The notes below the pieces were generated by a model. That model did not search any database. It saw nothing but the letters and a program-made list of their open reading frames with translations, and had not been told where the DNA came from. Source: Planctomycetota bacterium (GTDB lineage: Bacteria > Planctomycetota > SKW154). From it: DNA of 8,134 nt. How positions within the stretch are numbered: position 1 is the stretch's first letter; each line of letters begins with the position of its first letter. The translations under genes were made by a program, and so were the position numbers. Location of the stretch: NCBI GenBank assembly GCA_026418755.1, contig JAOAAR010000074.1, forward strand, positions 1-8,134, read 5' to 3'. Below are positions 1 through 5,567 of the stretch, piece by piece.

Positions 1-1
1 T

Positions 2-223
2 GCGTATGTACAGGTTCCATTTTTCGTTACGACTCGCGACTATACACTCATAGGGGAAGAGCTTTATGCGGCGAGTGCATACCTTTCGCGAGAGCCAATG
101 CTTTTAGGTAGTCTACGCGGACAGGATATGGGCAAGGCGCTGTTCATAATTGCACTGATAGTCGGAACTCTGTTCGCGCTTGTAGGTTCGGACCTGCTTC
201 AACTGTTGTTCACGGAATATTAG
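2..223 (+). CDS. C-terminal end of a membrane protein, DUF6754-like (5' partial)
   Basis: The reading frame is open from the left edge to a TAG at 221-223, giving 73 visible residues. They hold a soluble stretch with the segment GEELYAASAYLSREP, then LLGSLRGQDMGK, then one strongly hydrophobic segment (about residues 49-64 of the visible part) and a short tail ending in LLFTEY. From memory this arrangement, an E-E-x-x-A-A-x-A-Y-L-S motif followed by G-S-x-x-G-Q-D and a last membrane helix, matches the end of DUF6754 proteins. Those are membrane proteins of unknown function in uncultured and thermophilic lineages. The family call is recollection and should be tested by profile search. The stop codon is embedded in the Shine-Dalgarno site of the next gene, so the two are probably translated from one message. 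The start and most of the protein lie outside the window. Confidence 0.7.
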   Translation, partial: AYVQVPFFVTTRDYTLIGEELYAASAYLSREPMLLGSLRGQDMGKALFIIALIVGTLFALVGSDLLQLLFTEY

Positions 224-235
224 GAGGAGTGGAAT

Positions 236-874
236 ATGGTTTTCTGGAAACGGACGGTTCCTTTGGCATTAGCGTTTTTCTTTGGCGTTTTGATGGTGGT
301 GCAGTACTTCATCCCTCACAAATCGTTTGCCGAGTTGCTTGATACGATGGCGCGTTGGGGGCAGATAGTCGGAGCGTTCGCATTAGTGGTGGGGCTTTCT
401 TCGCTTATCCATTCTCATGTTTTTAAGATAAAAAGACAGGTACCTGGCTGGGGTTACAGTGTCGTTACACTGGCTGCGCTTGTCATTTACACTGTAGTGG
501 GCTTTATCTCGGAAGGGGATGATTCTCCTGAGGCTGCTTTCGGATGGGGCTATCACCATTTGCTTATGCCGATGCAAGCGTCAATGTTCAGTCTTTTGGC
601 GTTTTTCATTGCATCTGCAGCGTACAAGGCTTTCCGTGCGCGGACACTTGAGGCGACTGTTCTACTCATCATTGCGGTGATAGTGATGTTAGGGCGCGTG
701 CCGATAGGTTCATATGTGTATGAGAAGTTGCCACAGGTAGCAGAATGGATATTCTCATATCCGAATATGGCTGCGCGGCGGGCGATCATGTTGGGTGTTG
801 CGTTGGCGATGGTGGCTACTTCGTTGCGGGTAATTGTCGGCATAGAGCGCTCTTATCTTGGTGGAGGAGACTGA
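236..874 (+). CDS. Six-helix integral membrane protein of unknown function
   Basis: This 212-residue protein is mostly hydrophobic. I count six likely membrane helices at about residues 8-27, 41-60, 73-92, 113-130, 139-157 and 183-203. It contains a charged loop with EGDDSPEA (93-100), a G-W-G-Y-H-H stretch (103-108) and a C-terminal segment ending in GIERSYLGGGD. The RRAIMLGVALAMVATSLR helix followed by G-I-E-R-S-Y-L-G looks like a conserved end rather than random membrane sequence. The ATG at 236 is preceded by AGGAGG at 222-227 with an 8-base spacer, and that site overlaps the stop of the upstream gene. The downstream gene starts 1 base after this stop. I recognise no transporter, enzyme or secretion family. 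The tight coupling to three other membrane proteins argues for a subunit of a membrane complex (inference). Confidence 0.85.
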   Translation: MVFWKRTVPLALAFFFGVLMVVQYFIPHKSFAELLDTMARWGQIVGAFALVVGLSSLIHSHVFKIKRQVPGWGYSVVTLAALVIYTVVGFISEGDDSPEAAFGWGYHHLLMPMQASMFSLLAFFIASAAYKAFRARTLEATVLLIIAVIVMLGRVPIGSYVYEKLPQVAEWIFSYPNMAARRAIMLGVALAMVATSLRVIVGIERSYLGGGD

Positions 875-875
875 T

Positions 876-1712
876 ATGGGTATCTTTGAAAAGTTGATGA
901 AGATAGACAGGCGCTACATTTTCGTGATGATAGCGGTGGCAATAATTCTGCCCACAATTTACGAGGTGAGGATGAAAATTGACATCTCTGAGCCTGTAAA
1001 AAGAATCTATGACAGAGTCGAATCGCTTAAACCAGGCAGTGTGGTTTTAATCTCGAACGACTACGACCCCGCAGCGAAAGCGGAACTGTATCCGATGACT
1101 CTGGCGGTTTTGCGCCATTGTTTTCGGAAGAATTTGAAGGTGTTGGCGATGAACTTGTGGCCTCAAGGGGCAGGACTTGTTAGGATGGCTTTAAGTACGG
1201 CGGCGAAGGAGTACAAGAAGGAGAATGGGAGCGACTATGTGTTTTTGGGTTACAAACCTGGCGGGGCGGTAGTCATCATAGGAATGGGACAGAATCTGTT
1301 GGGGACATTTCCGAAAGATGCGGACAGTAAGCCACTCGCTGAACTGCCTCTCATCAAAGAAAAAGGAATCAAAACCCTTAAAGACATACCGCTTGTGATA
1401 GCGATAGGGGCAGGAGTGCCTGGCATAGATGCTTGGGTCGTTTACGGAAAAGACCAGTATGGGTTTTCGCTGGTAGGAGGCTGCACGGGTGTGATGGCGA
1501 CAGATTATTATCCTTATTTGAACAGTGGGCAGTTATCGGGCTTGATGGGTGGACTGAAAGGGGCTGCGGAGTATGAGACTTTGGTTGGAAGGCCGGATGA
1601 AGCGACAAGGAATATGAGTCCGCAGTCGTTTTCACATCTTGTCATCATAGCGTTTGTAATACTGGGCAACATAGCGCTGATAGTAGAAAAGTCGAAAAAG
1701 AAGAGGAGGTAA
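876..1712 (+). CDS. Double-anchored membrane protein with a large glycine-rich alpha/beta domain, unknown function
   Basis: The product has 278 residues. I chose ATG 876 over an in-frame TTG at 858 because GGAGG at 863-867 is spaced 8 bases from 876, and the TTG would overlap the previous gene by 17 bases. A basic N-terminus (MGIFEKLMKIDRR) precedes helix 12-30. A soluble domain follows at about 31-252, then a last helix at 253-271 and a KSKKKRR tail. By the positive-inside rule both ends are cytoplasmic and the domain is outside. The domain alternates strand-like runs (VVLISNDYDP 56-65, KVLAMNLWPQ 88-97, DYVFLGYKPGG 120-130, IPLVIAIGAGVPGID 171-185) with helices, as in a Rossmann-like fold. 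It carries glycine-rich segments GGAVVIIGMGQ, GGCTGVMATD and SGLMGGLKGAAEYE. I see no recognised catalytic motif. It may be the externally exposed sensing or binding subunit of the four-protein cluster (inference). Confidence 0.87.
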   Translation: MGIFEKLMKIDRRYIFVMIAVAIILPTIYEVRMKIDISEPVKRIYDRVESLKPGSVVLISNDYDPAAKAELYPMTLAVLRHCFRKNLKVLAMNLWPQGAGLVRMALSTAAKEYKKENGSDYVFLGYKPGGAVVIIGMGQNLLGTFPKDADSKPLAELPLIKEKGIKTLKDIPLVIAIGAGVPGIDAWVVYGKDQYGFSLVGGCTGVMATDYYPYLNSGQLSGLMGGLKGAAEYETLVGRPDEATRNMSPQSFSHLVIIAFVILGNIALIVEKSKKKRR

Positions 1713-1718
1713 AGATAA

Positions 1719-2498
1719 ATGGCTGCTGAAGTGAGTGAGAAAAAGTTGGAAGAAAAGAAGTCGAGGGTGGTGATTCTCGTAGCGCTGGTGGGGATATTTG
1801 TTGCGGTAAACATTTATCTATTTGCCGCGGGGAGACTGCCCTCAAATTTCGAGGGGCTGGGGATAATGATTGCAGCGGGGCTTTCGCTTGCCATTTACTC
1901 ATTTCTTTACCGCGACAATCCAATCTACAAGTTCGCCGAGCATATCTACATCGGGTTATCGGTGGGCTACATTATTGTGTATAACTACTACAACGCGTTG
2001 AAGCCGAATCTGCTGGACAAACTCTTCTTCCCACCACCCGGGGAGAGGGCAGAATTATGGCTTATAGTTCCGCTCTTTTTTGGAATCTTGATGTTTTTCA
2101 GGTTCTCGCCAAAGCATGCATGGGTGTCGCGCTGGTCTTTTGCCTTCATAGTGGGTTACGGCTCGGGAATGGCTATTCCGCGCGGTGTGAAGACGATGAT
2201 TTTTGCCCAGATGGAAGCGACATTAAGACCCATAGAGTTCTTCGATATGTATGGGAATTTCAATTTCACAGCGATTGCTACCTTGATAGCCATAGTAGGG
2301 ATTCTGGCGGTTCTCATCTACTTTTTCTTCAGTCTTGAGCATAAAGGACCGTTGAAAGTGGCAAGCCGCGTAGGAGTCTGGTTCATCATGATAGCGTTCG
2401 GCGCCCAGTTCGGATATACGGTGATGGCTCGAATGTCGCTTTTGATAGAGCGCATAAGGTTTCTGCTTGGTGACTGGCTAAATGTTCTGCGGAGTTAA
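1719..2498 (+). CDS. Polytopic membrane protein of unknown function
   Basis: This 259-residue protein has about seven predicted membrane helices, near residues 17-36, 45-63, 73-90, 112-127, 137-156, 185-204 and 216-238. A short lysine/glutamate-rich N-terminus (KKLEEKKSR) precedes the first. Notable segments are YGSGMAIPRG in or after the fifth helix and the end MARMSLLIERIRFLLGDWL, an amphipathic helix likely to lie on the membrane. A proline-rich loop (FFPPPGER) lies at 103-110. The ATG at 1719 has GAGGAGGT at 1703-1710 with an 8-base spacer; the Shine-Dalgarno site runs into the previous gene's stop at 1710-1712. It closes the four-gene membrane cluster; the next gene starts 48 bases later and is a cytosolic DNA-metabolism protein. 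I do not recognise the family. Its Gly/Pro/Arg motifs in membrane segments suggest a functional core rather than an anchor, but that is inference. Confidence 0.85.
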   Translation: MAAEVSEKKLEEKKSRVVILVALVGIFVAVNIYLFAAGRLPSNFEGLGIMIAAGLSLAIYSFLYRDNPIYKFAEHIYIGLSVGYIIVYNYYNALKPNLLDKLFFPPPGERAELWLIVPLFFGILMFFRFSPKHAWVSRWSFAFIVGYGSGMAIPRGVKTMIFAQMEATLRPIEFFDMYGNFNFTAIATLIAIVGILAVLIYFFFSLEHKGPLKVASRVGVWFIMIAFGAQFGYTVMARMSLLIERIRFLLGDWLNVLRS

Positions 2499-2546
2499 TG
2501 AGTTCCCTTGAAGTTTTATAAGCAAGACGAGTAAGAGATAAGAGAG

Positions 2547-2819
2547 ATGAGTAAAAAAGAAGAGGCAAAGAAAGACGAGGTAAAGAAACTGGAAGAGTTT
2601 GAGAAGAATCTTCAGCGTCTGGAAGAGTTGTCCTCTGAGTTAGAAAAAGGGAATATTTCTTTGGCAGATGCTGTGGAGAAATTCGAAGAGGCTGTCAAGT
2701 GTTTCCGTCTCTGCCAGAAACTTCTTTCGGAAGCGGAAGAAAGAGTAGAACTGCTTCTTAAAGATGTTGAAGGGAACATTGTCGGGAGCGAGCCGTTTGA
2801 GATAGGCGGTGAAGAATAA
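2547..2819 (+). CDS. xseB: Exodeoxyribonuclease VII small subunit
   Basis: This 90-residue, highly charged helical protein has the XseB signature. LEELSSELEKGNISLADAVEKFEEAVK (25-51) is followed by LCQKLLSEAEERVELLL (55-71). The family forms a two-helix hairpin, and several copies wrap the long helices of XseA to make exonuclease VII, a cytoplasmic single-strand-specific nuclease. The length is normal (about 60-90 residues), with a lysine/glutamate-rich N-terminal extension of about 18 residues and a short acidic tail. No strong Shine-Dalgarno site precedes the ATG; only a purine-rich stretch (AAGAGAG at 2540-2546) is present, directly against the start. The usual neighbour xseA is not adjacent: upstream are membrane genes, downstream is the prenyl synthase that commonly follows xseB. 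xseA must lie elsewhere if the enzyme is functional. Confidence 0.9.
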   Translation: MSKKEEAKKDEVKKLEEFEKNLQRLEELSSELEKGNISLADAVEKFEEAVKCFRLCQKLLSEAEERVELLLKDVEGNIVGSEPFEIGGEE

Positions 2820-2900
2820 GTACTGGAGTGAAAGCGAAGGACGCCAGAAAAACAGAGCGTAGTAACGAATGGTATTGTAGGACGATTTGGGCAGGCAAAA

Positions 2901-3812
2901 ATGGTTTCTGATTCCGGTATGAGACCCTCCTTAAAAAGATTTTTCGAAGAGAAGTCTCTGCTCATCGAGAAGATATTAGATGAACATCTTCCCCGTGAAG
3001 AGCGGTTTCCTCAGAAGATACACAAAGCGATGAGATACAGTCTATTTTCTGGAGGGAAGCGGTTGCGCCCGCTGCTTGTGCTTGAGTGTTGTCGGGTCTG
3101 TGGAGGAGATGAAGAGGCGGCGTTTCCTGCAGCGGCGGCGGTTGAGTACATACACACTTATTCGCTCATTCACGACGACCTGCCGTGTATGGACGATGAT
3201 GATTTAAGGAGAGGAAGACCGACGGTACATAAGGTTTTCGGCGAAGCGATGGCAGTGCTCGCCGGAGACGGGCTTTTGACTGCGGCCTTTGGAGCGCTGA
3301 CATCTATAAAAGACTCTGCAGTTCTTAAGCGCGTATTGAGCGAACTTGCAAAAGCGGCTGGTTCTCTCGGAATGGTTGGCGGTCAAACATTAGATATCAC
3401 ATCAGAACAAGAGATTCCTCCGGAAACTCCTCTTGAGGAGTATGTCTTTTCGATTCATCTATTGAAGACAGCATCTCTTATCAAGGCATCCTGCCGCATT
3501 GGCGCTATGTGCGCATATGCGAAAGGAGCAGAACTTTCCGCCATTACCGCATACGGACGCAACATCGGGCTTGCTTTCCAAATATGTGACGACATCCTGG
3601 ATGAGACTGGTTCAAAAGAAGAGACTGGAAAAAAGACGCACAAGGACAGAGAGAAAGGGAAGATAACTTATCCACTGGTTTTCGGCTTGGAGCGGTCTCG
3701 TTCGGAAGCAGCGAGGCTTATCGAGGAAGCAAAAGAATCGCTCCGCATTTTCGGCGAAAAAGCGGAGATTTTATCATCTCTGGCCGACTTCATCATCTCA
3801 CGCACATATTAG
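2901..3812 (+). CDS. ispA: Polyprenyl diphosphate synthase, IspA-type (probable farnesyl diphosphate synthase)
   Basis: This 303-residue protein belongs to the trans-prenyltransferase family, cytosolic enzymes that condense isopentenyl diphosphate with allylic diphosphates. GGKRLRP lies at 51-57. The first aspartate-rich motif is D92-D-L-P-C-M-D98, followed by DDDLRRGRPTVHK; the second is D230-D-I-L-D234, followed by GKxxxxDREKGKITYP. Both Mg-diphosphate sites are intact. The two-residue insert in the first motif together with tyrosine at position 87, five before it, is the pattern of bacterial type II farnesyl synthases; the plant and type II geranylgeranyl enzymes carry a smaller residue there. 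Product length is therefore inferred as C15, with C20 possible. The ATG at 2901 has only a poor Shine-Dalgarno site (GGGCAGG). ATG 2919 is an alternative start. It lies 81 bases after xseB, a common pairing. Confidence 0.93.
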   Translation: MVSDSGMRPSLKRFFEEKSLLIEKILDEHLPREERFPQKIHKAMRYSLFSGGKRLRPLLVLECCRVCGGDEEAAFPAAAAVEYIHTYSLIHDDLPCMDDDDLRRGRPTVHKVFGEAMAVLAGDGLLTAAFGALTSIKDSAVLKRVLSELAKAAGSLGMVGGQTLDITSEQEIPPETPLEEYVFSIHLLKTASLIKASCRIGAMCAYAKGAELSAITAYGRNIGLAFQICDDILDETGSKEETGKKTHKDREKGKITYPLVFGLERSRSEAARLIEEAKESLRIFGEKAEILSSLADFIISRTY

Positions 3813-3863
3813 ATAACTAATTTCCGTCACATATTGAGTGGAAGAATTCGGTGTGTTTAGGCA

Positions 3864-3911
3864 AGTTTTCTTTTCTCCTTCGCTACCCTTCTCTGCGTCT
3901 CTTCTCTCCGA
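3864..3911 (+). repeat. Polypyrimidine tract upstream of a promoter
   Basis: This stretch of about 48 bases is almost entirely C and T, broken by a few single purines. It lies between the end of the prenyl synthase gene and the promoter of the STN-domain gene. Part of it, CTCCTTCG at 3875-3882, is exactly complementary to CGAAGGAG at 3959-3966, just ahead of the Shine-Dalgarno site of the downstream gene. It would only be in the same transcript if transcription came from further upstream. No clear terminator hairpin is visible here. Confidence 0.5.
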
Positions 3912-3914
3912 GGC

Positions 3915-3942
3915 TTGAAAAAAGCGGTTTTTGAGATATACT
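3915..3942 (+). promoter_or_regulatory. Sigma70-type promoter for the STN-domain gene
   Basis: TTGAAA (3915-3920) and TATACT (3937-3942) are separated by 16 bases, each differing from consensus at one position. Transcription would start near 3949, leaving a leader of about 30 bases before the TTG start at 3979. This promoter would let the STN-domain gene be expressed independently of the xseB-ispA unit. Confidence 0.65.
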
Positions 3943-3966
3943 TAAAACATAGAGGAGACGAAGGAG

Positions 3967-3971
3967 GGAGG
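3967..3971 (+). promoter_or_regulatory. Ribosome binding site that decides a TTG start
   Basis: A purine-rich run AAGGAGGGAGG at 3961-3971 offers two overlapping Shine-Dalgarno cores. The second, GGAGG at 3967-3971, is 7 bases from TTG 3979. The next in-frame ATG (3994) would be 22 bases away and would shorten the signal peptide's basic end, so TTG is the favoured start. Confidence 0.7.
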
Positions 3972-3978
3972 TAAGAGA

Positions 3979-4566
3979 TTGGTTTCAGTTAGAATGATAG
4001 TTGTTTTGAGTCTCTGTTTCCTATCTGCTCTGTTTGTTGTAGCGCAGGAGGATTCCGGCGGACTGTCCGACGAAGAGTTCCGTGAACTTATAATCAGGCT
4101 GATTAAACAGATTGCGGAAGATGAGGCTAATAGACCGCCGATTCTCGACTACAGCACATCCTCAAGAGATGTCATCAAACATTACTGTGCGATGTTAGAG
4201 ACAACAAAAATAACGGTCAATTTCAAAGATGTGCCGTTCTCCGAGTGTACTGACTTCATCCGCGATGTGACAGGGATGAACCTGTTTCTTTCGAAAGATG
4301 CGCGAGAGGCTCTTGAAGGAGTAAAAGTGAACCTTTCTGTTCGAGACCTGTCTCTTAAAAATGTGTTGAACCTGCTAATCACCGTAGATGAAAGAATCAC
4401 CTATGGCATAAAATACGATGTTCTCTATATAGGGACAAAAGAGGAACTAGTGAGCGAATCCTTATATATCGGTTTTTATTTCATCGGAGACATAATTTAC
4501 CGTCCTCCGGACTTCAAAGCACCTGATATTGCCCTTCCGACGGGCGCACCTGAGCCTCAAAGATGA
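3979..4566 (+). CDS. Secreted small protein with one STN/secretin N-terminal-type domain
   Basis: The product has 195 residues and begins at TTG. Residues 1-22 form a signal peptide (one arginine, a hydrophobic core, V-V-A before the predicted cut ahead of Gln23), so it is exported. A short helical region (30-72) leads to a domain at about 76-155. There, ITVNFKDVPFSECTDFIRDVTGMNLFLSKDA is followed by VNLSVRDLSLKNVLNLLI and YDVLYIGTKEEL. This is the beta-alpha-beta-beta-alpha pattern of STN/secretin_N modules, in which one half reads 'x-V-x-F-x-x-x-P-x-x-x-x-x-D-F-I-R-x-x-T-G'. In secretins and TonB-linked receptors these modules sit in the periplasm and contact other envelope proteins. No secretin barrel follows; the chain ends in a short proline-rich tail (FYFIGDIIYRPPDF). 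From memory, free-standing STN proteins with a similar tail are common in Planctomycetes-like genomes, with no known role. It is probably a periplasmic scaffold or binding protein. Confidence 0.8.
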   Translation: MVSVRMIVVLSLCFLSALFVVAQEDSGGLSDEEFRELIIRLIKQIAEDEANRPPILDYSTSSRDVIKHYCAMLETTKITVNFKDVPFSECTDFIRDVTGMNLFLSKDAREALEGVKVNLSVRDLSLKNVLNLLITVDERITYGIKYDVLYIGTKEELVSESLYIGFYFIGDIIYRPPDFKAPDIALPTGAPEPQR

Positions 4567-4569
4567 TTA

Positions 4570-4599
4570 TCGAGTATCCTCGAAACCTCTTTTCTTCGG
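4570..4599 (+). terminator. Weak terminator-like hairpin after the STN-domain gene
   Basis: TCGAG (4570-4574) pairs with CTCGA (4579-4583) around a four-base loop, followed by AACCTCTTTTCTTC. The stem is only 5 bp and the pyrimidine run is interrupted, so this would be a poor intrinsic terminator. It begins 3 bases after the stop codon. Confidence 0.25.
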
Positions 4600-4611
4600 G
4601 TAGAATGAGTG

Positions 4612-4641
4612 TTAATCTTACTCTTTCTCTTTCGGTATAGA
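4612..4641 (+). promoter_or_regulatory. Possible promoter giving a leaderless message for the iron-sulfur gene
   Basis: TTAATC (4612-4617) and TATAGA (4636-4641) are 18 bases apart. The -10 box ends 5 bases before the ATG at 4647, so transcription would start at or next to the start codon. This fits the absence of any Shine-Dalgarno site, but the -35 match is weak. Confidence 0.3.
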
Positions 4642-4646
4642 TTGTT

Positions 4647-5564
4647 ATGAGCGAGCAGGAGTGTATCAAATGTGGAAAGTGTAATGTTAAGTGCCCGCTC
4701 TACATTGAGAGCAGGGAAGAGAAAATCTCGCCGCGGGGGATGCTTGCGGTGGCGGAGGCGCTTGAGAAAGGGACCTTTTTCCCCAAGGAGAAAGTGAAAG
4801 ATGCGTTTACTGCCTGTACTTTCTGCAGACGGTGCGGAGAAGACTGCCCTGTTGGGATTATTCCTTTTGAGAGAATCGCAGATGCGCTGAGAAGATGGGG
4901 AAGGGTAAGAAGAACCCTCCACCGAGTGAGTCGGAGGATAATTCCAGCAAAAGGGGTAGAGACTGTTATTTTGGCAGGCTGTACAATCGAGCGTAAAGAG
5001 GGATTATTTGCGGACGCATTAAAAAATCTCCGCTTAATGATAAGAAATTCTGTTTTAGCGCGTGGTTACTGCTGCGGAGCGCCCTTCATCCGTTGTGGTG
5101 ATTTTTCGCTTGCTGCTTTCGCTCTTGCTCGTATTGCCCGCTTTTCCTGTAATGCACAACAAGTCATAACTCTCTGCCCGAGGTGTGCGGCGACTCTTGA
5201 TGAATCGTCGCGTCGATTCAGAATCCACATCCCGCAGGTCAGGTTTATGGGGGAGTTGACGAGATTTGAGGGGCAAAAAAGAAGAGGAAGAGTTTTTCAT
5301 TTCGGAGGATGCGTTTCGGAGGCACGAGGGTGGGCGGAGAGAGTTCGCTCCTGTTTGCGCCTCTCAGGACTTGAAGTGGTTTATTCTGAAAAAATTTTGT
5401 GTTGTGGTAAAGGCTCTAAGGACATAGGAGATGTTCTACTCAATTCGCTGACCGATGAATATAAAAAGAGCGGCTGTGAGTTGTTGTTGACTGATTGCCC
5501 GCTTTGCCTTGACTGTTTCTGCCGTGCAGGAATAAAGGCAAAACTCTCTTTTCTGTTTTTATAA
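4647..5564 (+). CDS. HdrD/GlpC-like iron-sulfur protein: two [4Fe-4S] motifs plus two CCG domains
   Basis: This 305-residue cytosolic redox protein has two ferredoxin-type motifs, C6-x2-C9-x2-C12-x3-C16-P and C57-x2-C60-x2-C63-x3-C67-P. Two cysteine-rich CCG domains follow. The first has C112, C142-C143-G and C177-P-R-C180; the second has C222, C252-C253-G and C284-P-L-C287. Gaps between cysteines (29 and about 30-33) are a little shorter than the usual CX31-39CC pattern. This layout is shared by heterodisulfide reductase HdrD, the GlpC and GlcF subunits and lactate-utilization LutA-like proteins. There it passes electrons between a flavoprotein dehydrogenase and quinone or another acceptor. 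No flavoprotein partner is in the window, so the substrate is unknown. The start is forced: a TAG lies in frame at 4638-4640 and C6 belongs to the first cluster, so ATG 4647 is the only standard option, yet no Shine-Dalgarno site precedes it. Confidence 0.88.
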   Translation: MSEQECIKCGKCNVKCPLYIESREEKISPRGMLAVAEALEKGTFFPKEKVKDAFTACTFCRRCGEDCPVGIIPFERIADALRRWGRVRRTLHRVSRRIIPAKGVETVILAGCTIERKEGLFADALKNLRLMIRNSVLARGYCCGAPFIRCGDFSLAAFALARIARFSCNAQQVITLCPRCAATLDESSRRFRIHIPQVRFMGELTRFEGQKRRGRVFHFGGCVSEARGWAERVRSCLRLSGLEVVYSEKILCCGKGSKDIGDVLLNSLTDEYKKSGCELLLTDCPLCLDCFCRAGIKAKLSFLFL

Positions 5565-5567
5565 CGG

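Noticed and set aside
553..843. 96-codon minus-strand frame opposite the six-helix membrane gene
   Set aside because: It lies antisense to a coupled operon gene. I see no ribosome site or domain.
858..875. Upstream TTG start for the double-anchored membrane protein
   Set aside because: It would overlap the previous gene by 17 bases and place GGAGG inside the coding part. ATG 876 has that site at the right distance.
2057..2338. 93-codon frame within the last membrane gene
   Set aside because: It overlaps the membrane gene in another frame, has no ribosome site and encodes no recognisable motif.
2508..2537. Possible promoter before xseB (TTGAAG with TAAGAG)
   Set aside because: The -10 box is poor and the region is short. 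Read-through from the membrane cluster explains expression equally well.
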